Assembly (NCBI GenBank): GCA_963621575.1
Contig: CAVFEH010000001.1
Coordinates: forward strand, 62,001-126,000
Source of the DNA: UBA1724 sp963621575
GTDB lineage: Bacteria > Verrucomicrobiota > Lentisphaeria > Oligosphaerales > Oligosphaeraceae
DNA: 64,000 bases
Reading direction: 5' to 3'
The first letter of the stretch is position 1; every line of letters starts with the position of its first letter. Positions 9,218-19,300 of this stretch are shown piece after piece. Under the pieces are notes generated by a model. That model had not been told where the DNA came from. It ran no database searches and worked only from the letters and a program-made list of their open reading frames with translations. The translations under genes and the position numbers were made by a program.

Positions 9218-9790
9218 TTATAACATGTTGAATGTTAATTTGTTATGTATTGGCGCATAGGGGTGTGCGGAAGGAATGTGGAGAGGGTGTTTTTGGGGGT
9301 GCGGGGGCTTGCGCGCATCCAGGGGGGTGCGGGGGCTTATGACAAAAGCGGGAAGGTTCTGTCAGATGGAATGCTTTTGATGGTCTTTTGACGGGAGTTG
9401 TCTTTTTGTGTCGTAGCTAGTCATGTTTTTGTAATTCTTTGGAAATCAAGAAGAAAGGGCAAAAAATCGTGGGTGGAGCTTGCAAAGTGGTGGGGGGGCG
9501 TGTTACATTTTGGGCATTCCAGGAAGGGTAGGGCGTTTGGGGATTCTCCGATTTGGCCGCCGTGTTTCCGGGGGCGTCTTTTTTTGATGGTCGGCTGGCC
9601 GAGGTCTCCAACCGGGGGCGTCCTGCGGGTGGACCCTGTGCCGGCTGGGCTTGCAGCGTCTCCCCCCGCTTTCCTCCCCTTTCTTCAAACCGCTTTTTTG
9701 TCGTTGCCTCTTTTGTCGTCCGGGCGTGTGGATCGCGTCCGCGCCGGGAGGCCAATTTGTCATACACCCCAAGCCCTCAAGGAGAGACCT
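9218..9790. other. 573-bp intergenic region upstream of the EF-G paralogue
   Basis: No convincing coding sequence. It holds a 16-bp direct repeat (9295-9310 and 9323-9338), a candidate promoter (9480-9509) and a leader of about 280 nt before the GTG start. No tRNA-like fold was recognised. Confidence 0.5.
9480..9509 (+). promoter_or_regulatory. Candidate sigma-70 promoter for the EF-G paralogue
   Basis: TTGCAA (9480-9485), an 18-bp spacer and TACATT (9504-9509). It points toward the gene starting at 9791 and would leave a leader of about 275 nt. The assignment is by eye only. Confidence 0.4.
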
Positions 9791-11821
9791 GTGAAAAACT
9801 GTTCTACTGACCGTATTCGCAACTTCGTATTGGCAGGCCAGGCGGGAGCCGGCAAGACCTCGCTGTCCGACCTGATTCTCTTCAAAGGCGGCGCGGTCTC
9901 CCGTCAGGGCAGTGTGGATGCCGGCACAAGCGTCTCCGACTTCCGCAAGGAGGAGCAGGAGAAGAAGAGCTCCATCTACTCCGCCATCCTGAACACTCCT
10001 TGGAAGGACGGACATTTCTTTTTTGTGGACACTCCCGGAGCCACGGATTTCTGCGGTGACGCCCTCAACGCGATTTCCTCCACCGACCTGCTGGTCCTGG
10101 TGGTGGACGCCTCCCAGGACATCGGCCCCGGCACCATCCGCGCCTGGCGCGAAGCCCGGAATCTCCATCTGCCCCGCATGGTCTTCGTCAACGGCTGCGA
10201 CAAGGACGAGGCGGACTTCGACCGCACCGTGGAGCGTTTGAAGGAGACCTGCATTCGCAAGGCCTGCGTCTCCGTCACTCTGCCTGTTGGCGAGAAGAGC
10301 GGTCTGAAGGGCGTGGTCAGTGCGTTGTCCAAGGAGGGGTCCGCCGCTTTGGGCGAATCCGGCGCCAAGAGCCACCAGGATCTGATTGAGTGCGTGGCCG
10401 AGTCCGACGAGGCCCTCATGGAGAAGTTCTTCGAGGAAGGCACCCTCTCCGACGAGGATGTCCTGAAGGGGCTGCGCAAGGCCGTGCTGCAGGAGAACGT
10501 GGTGCCCCTCTTCGCGGGCTCCGTGGCCAAGGACATTGGCGTGGCGGAGATGCTGGACTTCATCGCCCAGTATGGCCCGGCCCCCACCGACGCCATCCCC
10601 TTGAATCTGGCCTCCGGCAGCGTGGACCGCGCGGGCGACGCCCCCGTGGGATACATCTTCAAGTCCGTGAACGACCTCTTCATCGGCCAGCTCACCTACA
10701 TCCGGGTGCTCTCCGGCGTGCTGCGCAAGGACATGGACCTCGTGAACACCTCCAACCAGGGGAAGGAGCGCCTGGGTGGCCTGCTGCGCATCCAGGGCAA
10801 GAACCAGGAGAATGTGGATGAGGCGGGCCCCGGCGAGATCGTCGCCGTCGCCAAGCTGAAGAACTCGGGCATGCTGGAGATCCTCTCCGGTGGTGCAAAC
10901 GACATCGTCATGGCTCCCGTGGACTACCCGCAGCCCACCACCATCTACGCCATCGCCGCCGCCAACAAGGGCGAGGACGACAAGCTGGCCGCCGCGCTGG
11001 CCCGTCTGCTGGCGGAGGACAAGACCCTGAAGATGGTCCGTGACGCGGAGACCCACCAGACCGTGATCTACGGCATGGGCGACCAGCAGATCAACCTGCT
11101 GGTGAACCGCATGAAGAACGACTTCAAGGTCCAGGTGAATCTGGAGTCCCCGAAGGTGGCCTACCGTGAGACCGTCCGTGGCATTGGCAAGGCTGAATTC
11201 CGTCACAAGAAGCAGTCTGGCGGTCACGGCCAGTTTGCCGAAGTGCACATGCGCCTGGAGCCCTTCCAGGGAACTGCGGAGGAGGAGTACCAGTTTGGCA
11301 ATGAGGTCGTGGGCGGTGCCATTCCCAAGAATTTCATTCCCGCCATTGAGAAGGGCGTGGCCGAGACCCGTCTCTCCGGCCCCCTCTCCCACTCCAAGTG
11401 CATCAACTTCAAGGCGGTGGTCTTCTTCGGAAAGTACCATCCCGTGGACTCCTCCGAAATGGCGTTCAAGATTGCAACCCGCGGGGCCTTCCGCGCCGCC
11501 ATGGCCCAGGCGAAGCCCGAGCTGCTGGAGCCCATCATGCGCCTCACCATCGAGTTCCCCGATGAATACATGGGCGCCATCCAGGGCGATCTGAATACCC
11601 GCCGCGGACGCATCCTGGGCATGGATCGCCAGGACGGACAGCAGATCCTCACTGCGGAGATGCCTCTGGCCGAGGTCTACAAGTACCCCAGCCAGCTGCG
11701 CTCCATGACCCAGGGACGCGGCGGGTTCAGCATGGAATTCGACCGCTACGACCCCGTCCCCTCCGCTCTGGCAAAGCAGATCCAGGAGGCGGCCGCCAAG
11801 GAGGAGGAGGACGAGGAGTAG
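9791..11821 (+). CDS. Divergent elongation factor G paralogue (EF-G-like translational GTPase)
   Basis: 676 residues with the EF-G order: G domain, domain II, domain III, domain IV (HKKQSGGHGQFAEV near 470) and domain V. G1 is intact (GQAGAGKTS, residues 16-24). Two key GTPase positions differ. The G3 motif reads DTPGATDF, so the catalytic histidine of DTPGHVDF is alanine (A84). G4 reads NGCD (134-137) instead of NKxD. These changes place it with EF-G-like paralogues and not with the main fusA; its function is not known from sequence. GTG start with AAGGAGAG a few nt upstream. The in-frame upstream extension is intergenic sequence. No str-operon neighbours (rpsL, rpsG, tuf) are present. Confidence 0.85.
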   Translation: MKNCSTDRIRNFVLAGQAGAGKTSLSDLILFKGGAVSRQGSVDAGTSVSDFRKEEQEKKSSIYSAILNTPWKDGHFFFVDTPGATDFCGDALNAISSTDLLVLVVDASQDIGPGTIRAWREARNLHLPRMVFVNGCDKDEADFDRTVERLKETCIRKACVSVTLPVGEKSGLKGVVSALSKEGSAALGESGAKSHQDLIECVAESDEALMEKFFEEGTLSDEDVLKGLRKAVLQENVVPLFAGSVAKDIGVAEMLDFIAQYGPAPTDAIPLNLASGSVDRAGDAPVGYIFKSVNDLFIGQLTYIRVLSGVLRKDMDLVNTSNQGKERLGGLLRIQGKNQENVDEAGPGEIVAVAKLKNSGMLEILSGGANDIVMAPVDYPQPTTIYAIAAANKGEDDKLAAALARLLAEDKTLKMVRDAETHQTVIYGMGDQQINLLVNRMKNDFKVQVNLESPKVAYRETVRGIGKAEFRHKKQSGGHGQFAEVHMRLEPFQGTAEEEYQFGNEVVGGAIPKNFIPAIEKGVAETRLSGPLSHSKCINFKAVVFFGKYHPVDSSEMAFKIATRGAFRAAMAQAKPELLEPIMRLTIEFPDEYMGAIQGDLNTRRGRILGMDRQDGQQILTAEMPLAEVYKYPSQLRSMTQGRGGFSMEFDRYDPVPSALAKQIQEAAAKEEEDEE

Positions 11822-12122
11822 TCTCCTTTCCGACGATTCCACGGGCTCCCTCCACTCTCCCCCGGTGCGCGTCATCGCGCGGTTTCGGCCGGCGAGGGGG
11901 AGGGGGCCTCTTCCGCCACGGCCTCCAGGCTCGTTCCCTCCCTGCGTTTCTTGCCTGCACGCGCAAGGGGACCCGTGTTCGCGGGGTAGATTATGCCGGA
12001 AGCCGCGAAAACGGCTCCTCTCTCCGGAAGGGGACGGGATTTGCCGCTTTTCTTTCCCCTGACAATCCGGAATGTTCTTCTCGAACTGCCGTTGGCGGAA
12101 CCCAGTTTTTTCTTGCATTTTT
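11822..12122. other. 301-bp intergenic region
   Basis: GC-rich sequence between the EF-G paralogue and nadD. No gene, clear promoter or terminator was recognised. If nadD starts at 12267 the gap would be longer. Confidence 0.4.
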
Positions 12123-12941
12123 ATGATGGATGACGATTTTTCCGAGCGCCGGCGCCGCCGGGAGCGCGATGACCGAAGAGCTCCCGGCGGGGCTTCTGCT
12201 CCCGGGGAGGAGCTGCTGGAGGAGGTGAATCCCAACGAGGGATTGCCTTTCGCCCGCAGGTGGCGCATGGCGGTCTTCGGGGGGTCCTTCGACCCCGTGC
12301 ATCTGGGGCATGTCCGTCTGGCGCGGCAAGTGCTGGAGCACGATTTGGCGGACGAGGTGCTCTTTGTTCCCGCCCGTCGCTCCCCCTTCAAGGGCGTGGA
12401 CATGATGGACACCGGCGCCGCGCGCCTGGAAATGCTTCAGCTGGCGCTTGCCGAGAGTCTGGAGGAGAAGGAAAGCTATGTGGTTTCCTATCCCGACGGC
12501 CGCCAGCAGGAGCGAAAATACCGCCTGGGGGTCTCCGATGTGGAGCTGCGCCGGGGCGGACAGTATTCCTATACCTACGACACCCTGACCATGCTTGCGC
12601 GGATCTATCCCGATGTGGAGATCCGTTTCCTGATGGGCACCGACTGCCTGCGGGATTTGCAGAACTGGCACAATGCCGGTGGTCTGCTGAAGAACTTCGA
12701 ATTCCTGGTCTATCCCCGTGCCGGCGTGCAGCCCATGGGACCCGTTGAGGTGGTCCGCACCTTTCGCTCCCTGGCTCCCAAGCTGGTGAAGGGCATGCTC
12801 TCCGAGGAGGATTTCCCCACCTGGGAGCTCTCGTCCACCGAGATCCGCGAGCGGATTGCCGGCGGCGAGGATCTTTCCGAGGCCCTACCCAAGAGTGTCT
12901 GGAACTACATCCAGGAACACGGACTCTACAAAAAACAGTAG
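12123..12941 (+). CDS. nadD: Nicotinate-nucleotide adenylyltransferase
   Basis: Adenylates nicotinate mononucleotide in NAD synthesis. The nucleotidyltransferase signature GGSFDPVHLGH is at residues 53-63, and the C-terminal ISSTxIR equivalent is LSSTEIRERI. The family normally begins at the signature. Here 48 charged residues (arginine-rich, then acidic) precede it in frame. An alternative start is the ATG at 12267 immediately before the signature. Neither start has a Shine-Dalgarno; the first is preceded by a T-rich run. Adjacency to rsfS (40 nt downstream) is conserved in many bacteria and supports the call. Confidence 0.88.
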   Translation: MMDDDFSERRRRRERDDRRAPGGASAPGEELLEEVNPNEGLPFARRWRMAVFGGSFDPVHLGHVRLARQVLEHDLADEVLFVPARRSPFKGVDMMDTGAARLEMLQLALAESLEEKESYVVSYPDGRQQERKYRLGVSDVELRRGGQYSYTYDTLTMLARIYPDVEIRFLMGTDCLRDLQNWHNAGGLLKNFEFLVYPRAGVQPMGPVEVVRTFRSLAPKLVKGMLSEEDFPTWELSSTEIRERIAGGEDLSEALPKSVWNYIQEHGLYKKQ

Positions 12942-12981
12942 CCGCCCATTCATTGAACCCCCTTTTCCCCCTCTTGCATCC

Positions 12982-13401
12982 ATGGACAACACCGAAAACA
13001 CCCCGAAGGCGCCTGCCCCCCTGGACAGCCTGGAGCTGGCGAAGCTCAGTGTCAAGGCCTGCGAGGACGCCAAGGCACAAGACATCCTCCTCTTCGACGT
13101 GCGCGACCGCCAGGCCATGGTGGCCGAATACTACGTCGTGTGCAGCGGCACCTCTATGCCCCATATCCGCGCCATCGCCGACCACGTGAAGCGCGCCATG
13201 CTGGAGACTGGCCGGAAGCCCCGCGGAACCGATGGCGATGCCGAGAGCCGCTGGATGGCCCAGGACTATGGTGTGGTGCTGGTGCACATCCTGGAGCCGG
13301 AGATGAGGAATTTCTACCAGCTGGAGGAGCTTTGGGACGAGTCGAAGGTCATCTGCCGTTCCACACCCGCAATGCCCGCCCCCCGGTTCACCGGGCGGTA
13401 G
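12982..13401 (+). CDS. rsfS: Ribosomal silencing factor RsfS
   Basis: 139 residues of the RsfS/Iojap family, which binds ribosomal protein uL14 and blocks subunit joining. Recognisable blocks are the DILLFDVR beta strand, YYVVCSGTSMPHIRAIAD, and the C-terminal WMAQDYGVVLVHIL with the expected Trp and Asp. The last residues (FYQLEELW) match the family LExLW end, followed by a short proline-rich tail. It follows nadD directly, the usual pairing. The start ATG is preceded by a pyrimidine-rich leader with no Shine-Dalgarno. The upstream in-frame extension runs into nadD in another frame and is rejected. Confidence 0.95.
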   Translation: MDNTENTPKAPAPLDSLELAKLSVKACEDAKAQDILLFDVRDRQAMVAEYYVVCSGTSMPHIRAIADHVKRAMLETGRKPRGTDGDAESRWMAQDYGVVLVHILEPEMRNFYQLEELWDESKVICRSTPAMPAPRFTGR

Positions 13402-13520
13402 GGGCTCATTCGTGCTTCCCACGACGGGCTGGAGCCGCCTTCCGCGCGGCGCCCCGGCCCGCCGCGTTCCGGAGGCGAAAGCCAGACCAACCCCCTAACA
13501 GGGAAGGAGAACACACCCCA

Positions 13521-14627
13521 ATGAGAGTCATTGTCATCATGGCCGGTGGCACCGGCGAGCGTTTCTGGCCGCTGTCCCGCGCTTCCCGCCCCAAGCAGCT
13601 TCTGACCCTGACCAGCAGTGGCCACTCCCTCCTGGCCGAGGCGGTGGAGCGCGCGAAGGCGGTGCTGCCCGCCGAGAACATCTACATCGCCACCAGCCAG
13701 GCGCTGCGCCAGCCCATCCTGGACTGCAACCTGGGAATCCCCGAAGAGAACATCCTTGCCGAGCCCAGCCGGCGCAACACCGCTGGATGCCTCATCTACG
13801 CCTCCGCCGCCATCCTGGCCAAGCATCGGGAGCTCGGCCCCGAGGGCGTCACCATGGGCGTGCTCACCGCCGACCATCGCATCCCCGATGTGGCGCCTTT
13901 CGCCGAGACCGTGGCCGCCGCCCTGGACGAGGCCGAAAACAACGACACTCTCATCACCATCGGCATCCGCCCCGTGCGCCCCGAGACCGGATACGGCTAT
14001 CTGCAGGTTGGCAAGGACAACCATTCCCTGAACAACAACGACAAGTTCCCCCTCTACAAGGTCCATTCCTTCCACGAGAAGCCCGACGCCCAGACAGCGG
14101 CGAAGTATATCGCCGGCGGCTCCTGCTACTGGAACTCCGGCATGTTCTTCTGGCGCCTATCCACCTTCCAGAACGAGTTCGGCCGCGCCAATCCCATTTT
14201 GGCAGAGACCCTGGAGGACATGACCGACGCGCTCCTCTCCCGTGACGAGAAGCGCGCCCACACCATCTTCGACGCCATGCCCGACATCTCCATCGACTAC
14301 GCGCTCATGGAGAAGTCCGACCGCATCTGCGTGATCCCCGGAAACTTCCTGTGGGACGATCTGGGCAACTGGGAGGTCATCCAGCGCACCTTCCCCCTGG
14401 ACCAGGCGGGCAATGTGGCCTTCGGAAATCCCGTGGTGCTGGACTGCAGCTCCAGCATCATCTACAATTCCCCCGGACAGGACAAGGTGGCCGTTGCCGC
14501 CGTGGGGCTCAAGGACATGGTGGTCGTCGTGGACGATGACGCCGTCCTGATCATGCCCAAGGACCGCACCCAGGATGTCCGCGACGTGGTGGCCGCCCTC
14601 CGTGCCCGCTCCGCCATCCAGCTCTAG
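13521..14627 (+). CDS. manC: Mannose-1-phosphate guanylyltransferase
   Basis: Makes GDP-mannose from mannose 1-phosphate and GTP, feeding surface polysaccharide or glycan synthesis. The nucleotidyltransferase signature GGTGERFWPLSR is at residues 10-21 with PKQLL just after. EPSRRNTAG, FHEKPD and NSGMFFW are the further family blocks. At 368 residues it is the monofunctional form lacking a phosphomannose isomerase cupin domain. It has one of the few good Shine-Dalgarno sites here (GGAAGGAGA, about 12 nt upstream). A rho-independent terminator follows at 14702, so it is probably a single-gene transcript. Confidence 0.93.
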   Translation: MRVIVIMAGGTGERFWPLSRASRPKQLLTLTSSGHSLLAEAVERAKAVLPAENIYIATSQALRQPILDCNLGIPEENILAEPSRRNTAGCLIYASAAILAKHRELGPEGVTMGVLTADHRIPDVAPFAETVAAALDEAENNDTLITIGIRPVRPETGYGYLQVGKDNHSLNNNDKFPLYKVHSFHEKPDAQTAAKYIAGGSCYWNSGMFFWRLSTFQNEFGRANPILAETLEDMTDALLSRDEKRAHTIFDAMPDISIDYALMEKSDRICVIPGNFLWDDLGNWEVIQRTFPLDQAGNVAFGNPVVLDCSSSIIYNSPGQDKVAVAAVGLKDMVVVVDDDAVLIMPKDRTQDVRDVVAALRARSAIQL

Positions 14628-14701
14628 TCCCGGCTGATTCTGGACGCGCCGGAATCCTGGCGCACATCGGGGAATCCCCGCCGCGGCGACTTTCTTCGCC
14701 A

Positions 14702-14726
14702 AACGGGGACTCCCCGTTCGTTTTTT
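14702..14726 (+). terminator. Rho-independent terminator after the guanylyltransferase gene
   Basis: A 7-bp stem AACGGGG / CCCCGTT with an ACT loop, followed by CGTTTTTT. Confidence 0.8.
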
Positions 14727-14787
14727 CCCCTGAAAAAGTCCCGCTTCTCCCCTCCGGCGCGGATTCGCCGGTGCCGACTTCCGTTCC

Positions 14788-15708
14788 ATGGAACTCTCCT
14801 CGTCATCTTCCCGCCAGCGCGGGGGACTCCTCGCCCTTTTGGTCTGCGCCTCCATCTGGGGACTCGCCTTCTCCGCCCAGAAGAAGGGCATGGAGTTCCT
14901 GGGACCCTGTGGCTTCAACGCCCTTCGCTCCTTCATCGGCGCCCTTGCCCTGGTGCCCTGCATTGCATTGCTGGACTACCTGGATGGCCGCAAGCCCTCT
15001 CTCTGGGGCTCGGCACGCACTCCGGTTGGACGCATACAGCTGCTGGTGGGCGGAGCCCTCTGCGGCCTTGCGCTGGGGTGCGCCAGCCTTTGCCAACAGG
15101 TGGGAATCGTGGGCGCCACCGTGGGAAAGGCCGGTTTCTTGACGGCTCTGTACATCATCATCGTGCCCATCTTCGCCGCCGTTTTTGGGCGCCGGACCTC
15201 CGTGGTGGTATGGATCGCCGCTGGATTGGCTCTGGCGGGCAGCGCGTTGTTGTGCGGGGTATCCCTGAAGGGCTTCCGTCTCCAGGGGAGCGACCTGTGG
15301 CTCCTTGCCTGCGCGGTCCTCTTCGCCATCCAGATCCTGCTGGTGGACCGCTATGTGGCGCGGACGGACTGCTTCCGTCTCTCCTGCCTGGAATTCTTCT
15401 GCGCAGGCGTGGTCTCGCTGGTGGTCGTGCCTTTTGCCGGGGAGTCCATCTCCTTCTCCGCAATCACGAAGGCGCTGTGGCCGCTCCTTTTCTGCGGCGT
15501 GCTCTCCAGCGGCGTGGCGTATACCCTCCAGTGCGTGGGGCAGAAATACGTCCACCCCGTGGTGGCCACGCTTGTCATGAGCCTGGAGTCCGTCATTTCC
15601 GCCCTGGGTGGATGGCTCCTCCTGGGCGAAAATCTGAAGAGCCGGGAAATCGTCGGCTGCTGCATCATCTTCGCGGCCGTCTTGATGGCACAGTTCCGCA
15701 AGGACTGA
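14788..15708 (+). CDS. EamA/DMT family transporter
   Basis: 306 residues with about ten hydrophobic segments arranged as two five-helix EamA repeats. The first helix begins LLALLVCASIWGLAFS, the classic drug/metabolite transporter opening. The last repeat contains PVVATLVMSLESVISALGGWLLLGE, the conserved EamA block. The substrate (amino acid, nucleotide sugar or drug) cannot be inferred. It is not closely similar to the second EamA gene at 49.6 kb. The gene ends 59 nt before a small regulator on the same strand. It has no Shine-Dalgarno; the leader is CT-rich. Confidence 0.88.
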   Translation: MELSSSSSRQRGGLLALLVCASIWGLAFSAQKKGMEFLGPCGFNALRSFIGALALVPCIALLDYLDGRKPSLWGSARTPVGRIQLLVGGALCGLALGCASLCQQVGIVGATVGKAGFLTALYIIIVPIFAAVFGRRTSVVVWIAAGLALAGSALLCGVSLKGFRLQGSDLWLLACAVLFAIQILLVDRYVARTDCFRLSCLEFFCAGVVSLVVVPFAGESISFSAITKALWPLLFCGVLSSGVAYTLQCVGQKYVHPVVATLVMSLESVISALGGWLLLGENLKSREIVGCCIIFAAVLMAQFRKD

Positions 15709-15767
15709 TGTGCCGCGTCATGCCCTGCCTTCGAATCTTTTCCCTTTCTATCCCGTTGAAACAGACA

Positions 15768-16181
15768 ATGCCGAAGCACAAAGCATTTCCCGAGGGACAG
15801 ATCAGCCTCGCGACCCAGTTGCGGTATTTTCGCAAGAAACTCGGCCTTACGCAGGTCGAGATGGCGGCGCGCCTGGGAATCTCGCACAGCCTCTATACCA
15901 AGCTGGAGGTGGATAATATCACCACTACCCGGAAGCGTGTGGAGGAGTTCGCCGTGACTCTTCATACCACGCCCGCCTTCTTGCTGAAGGGGGAGGGCGC
16001 CGAACACCCCGCCGGCACCCCCGAGGCGTGTCCCCGGCTCACCGACGAACTCCTCCATAAGATCCTGGCCTTCGTGATGGACCCTGAAAACCAGGCTGCC
16101 GCCCGAAAGCTGGCCGAGGCCTCCCCGGAGAAGTCCCCGGAAAAGGTCATGGCCACCTTTTTGAAGGGAATGATACTATAG
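15768..16181 (+). CDS. XRE-family helix-turn-helix transcriptional regulator
   Basis: 137 residues. The Cro/C1-type HTH covers about residues 14-70: LRYFRKKLGLTQVEMAARLG, then SHSLYTKLE as recognition helix, then a support helix ending in TPAFLLKGEG. The C-terminal 60 residues are charged and helical with no recognised domain; they could mediate oligomerisation. The ligand and target are unknown. It is preceded at 59 nt by an EamA transporter, which it might regulate. The start chosen is the ATG just before the HTH; the long upstream in-frame extension overlaps the transporter gene and is rejected. Confidence 0.8.
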   Translation: MPKHKAFPEGQISLATQLRYFRKKLGLTQVEMAARLGISHSLYTKLEVDNITTTRKRVEEFAVTLHTTPAFLLKGEGAEHPAGTPEACPRLTDELLHKILAFVMDPENQAAARKLAEASPEKSPEKVMATFLKGMIL

Positions 16182-16184
16182 AAA

Positions 16185-16212
16185 AGGCAGGAAGCGCCTT
16201 CCTGCATTTAGG
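16185..16212 (+). terminator. Possible terminator hairpin between convergent genes
   Basis: GCAGGAAG and CTTCCTGC form a stem separated by about CGC, just after the XRE gene stop. The downstream T tract is weak, so the call is tentative. Confidence 0.4.
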
Positions 16213-16304
16213 GACACGGGATGTGTCCGTGGAACTGCCTGCGCCCTTTCGTCTGCCGGCGGCATTTGCGCATTCATCCCGGTGGCGCGCATTGGCCTCG
16301 CCTG

Positions 16305-19300
16305 CTAATTGCGCGGGGGTTCTGGGTTTTCGGTGTCCAGGAGGATCCACTTCCGGAGGGTCTTGCGTCCCCTGGAGAGGGAGAAGCTCTTCTGGGAATC
16401 GGGGAACTTCCGGCTATGGACGATGACGGTGCCGTCGGTGCCGTGGATTGCGATGGAGGCTTTTCCCTCTTCCAGGGAGATCACCTCCAGGTGGAGGCCG
16501 GGGGTGGTTTCGAGGGTGGCAAAGGGAAGGACGGTGAGGATCGCGGGGATTTGTTCGGTGACCGCGAAGGGGAAGGAGACGGCCGGGGTGTGGATCCAGA
16601 CTTTCTTCTGGTTGCCCTCCAGGGTCCAGTCGGTGTTCAACAGCATGAGCCGCCGCACGCCGTTGGGCTCTTCCCAGCGGGTCCAGAAAACCTCGCGGCT
16701 GTTGTCGACCACGTGCTCCTCGGGCAGATGTTCCTGTGCCAGAGCGGCGATCCAGCTGGCGGAGAGAGTCTGGAGTGCCTCGTGTCCGGGGTATGCCCAG
16801 GCGGCGATGAGATACACGGCGCCCTTTCCGACGCGGTGCCGCAGGACCAGCGGCTGGTCAGTGGAGGCATCCCAGGCCACAACTTCGGCGCCGTGGAGCT
16901 CCAGGTTCGCCAGACGGCAGGGGCCGTCCTCCTGCGGGGATTTGCTTGGTGCGGCGGAGAGCTCGGGCTGCGGGAAGAAGTCCCGGTGGGCGGCATTCCA
17001 CTGTCCGGAGTATTCCGCGCCGGGGGAGAGGACTTTCACGCCGCAGAGCTCGGTCAGATCCCCGTTGTTCCAGAGGGCCAGGTCCTGGAGGTCCTTGAGG
17101 AAATCGCGTTTCACGTGTGTGCTGAACTGTGGCAGTCCGGTGAGGAGGGTTCCGCCTTCCTGGACGAACTCCTTCAGCTTCGCGTAGTCCTCGTCAATCA
17201 TGGTATTCCAGCCAAGGTTCAGGATGAGCTGGTATTGGTGGAGGTCCTTCGCCTTGGCCTCGGCGGGCACCTGGTCGAAATCGCCGTAGGGGGTCCCGGA
17301 GAAGTAGAAGCGACGCTTGTCGTATTGCTGCCGGAAGGGGTGTGTGGAGGCCCCGGGCATGAGGACATCCAGGAGCTGCCGGCACTTTTCCGGCTGGCGG
17401 TGCCCCCATTCGGGGGCGCTGTTGCCGAAGAGCCCCCATACGGAGTAGTCGGGGTCCTGTTCCACATCGCAGATGAAGCCATTGAAGGGGGCGGCGTAGC
17501 GCCCTTCCCAGAATGCGATGGCGCGGCGGTTTTTTCCCGCGCGGGGGTGTGTCTTGACGAAGCGGAAGAAGTCGCGGGTCATGTCGCGCTTGCCCTTTGT
17601 CAAGGCGTCGTCCCAGCACTGCCGCTCCTCCTTGAAGAGCAGGAAGAGGGAGTCCTCCTCGTAGATCATGGAGGCGCCCATCATCCATGGCTGGAAAAGG
17701 GAGAGGAAGTACTGTCCCAGATGGAACTTGAAGTATGGCTGGTAGCAGTGCTGGATGGCGATATGGACGCCCCATTCGCGGGGCCCGAGGGTCTCGGCGG
17801 CCGCGCGGGCCAGGGAGCAGAGGTGCTGGGTGTGGGGGACCATCGTCTCCGTGCGGATGAAGTCGATGCCCGCCATGTAGTCGTAGCGGTGTCCGCCCGC
17901 GGCGTCCCCGAAGGCGGTGCGGGGCACGGCCCTGCGGGCCTTGTCCACGGCGATCCTGAGATACTTCACGTAGTTCTCGGAGGCCTGCTTCATGTCCTGG
18001 GAGGCCCAGGGTTCCTTGGGATCCCGAGCATAGACGGCGCCGGGGTATTCATGGGGGCCGGCGGAATGCATGGCGCCGCCCGCGCCGCGGACGAGCGCGC
18101 CGGACTCGTATTGGTTTGCAGCCTCCACGACGATGTGGTGCTCCCGGCAGAAGGCGCCCCACTTTTCCAGAAGCTCGTCGGGGGTGTCCGCATTTTCGTC
18201 GTGGTTGAAGGGATCCTTCCAGCGGAAGGAGCGGAAGACAACCAGGTTTCCCAGGCGGGTGCGCCAGGTGTAGTCCAGCAGCCAGTCCATGAAGCCATTG
18301 CCGTCGTGGGGGACCACGGTCATGTCGTAGCCCACGGTGACGGGGATGGCCTCTTCGCGGGTGGCGTAGACCGCGGGGATGAGGGCCTCGGTGGAGTCGG
18401 TTGCGACCTTCGCGTCCGTCTGGGGGGCGGCGATGGAGAAGGGGAATTCGTTCCATCCCGGTTGGACATTCAGCGTGATGCCGCCGCCTGGCCAGCGGAT
18501 GGCGGCGGTGTCTTCGTGGGTGGCGAAGATTCGTCCGATGAGGGGTTCGCCGGACAGTGCCCAGGGGGGGAGGGAGAGTTGCAGGTGTTCCCGGGTGCGC
18601 TGGCGCAGCTTGATTCGGCTGAAGAGGATGGGGTGAAGCGGGTTGTCGTTGCGGATTTCCAGCCGGTGGGAGCCGGGGGTGGCCTGGAAGGTGGCCCAGA
18701 CATCCTCAAGCATCTGCATGAAGAGATCGTGGTCGCGGAAGTAGTGGGTGATGGTTGCGGCGTGTTTGCCGTCGCAGAGGACTTCCAGCGTGTAGGTCTC
18801 GTGGATTTGCTTCTCGTCCCCGGGGGTATACGCGGGGGCGGCCATGGCCTGGATGTGGAGGAGGCAGTCCTGGTAGTCGGATTTGGTTTCGTGGACGAAG
18901 ATGTCCAGGGGCAGGGATTCCCCGGGTGCCAGCCAGGCGGTGCGCATGCGTGCCCAGTCGTGGCATGGCAGGGGGAGCTCGTCGGCTTCCCAGGCGGTTT
19001 CGCCCTGGACGGGTGCGGGGCGGAACCAGAGATGCTTCGTGCGGGTGACGATGACGTGGCAACCCAGATACTTTGGACCCACGTGGAAGACCACGCGGCC
19101 GTCTTCCAGGATCTGGTGCGCGGAGAAATAGAATTCTCCGGAGGCCGTGACCAGCCGGAAGCGCGCTTCGTCAATGGTGTCGTCGGGGATTTCCGCCACG
19201 ACGCGGATGCCGGCGAGGCGTCGCCGGGTGTGGTTTTGCCATTCGGGGGTTTCCAGGGGAGTTTCGTGGGCGCAGTGTCCAGGACCGAACCAGATCACGG

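Noticed and set aside
9503..12412. A 969-codon open frame on the minus strand opposite the EF-G paralogue and nadD
   Set aside because: It is a shadow frame caused by high G+C codon bias. Its translation has low complexity and matches no family, while the plus strand encodes clear conserved proteins.
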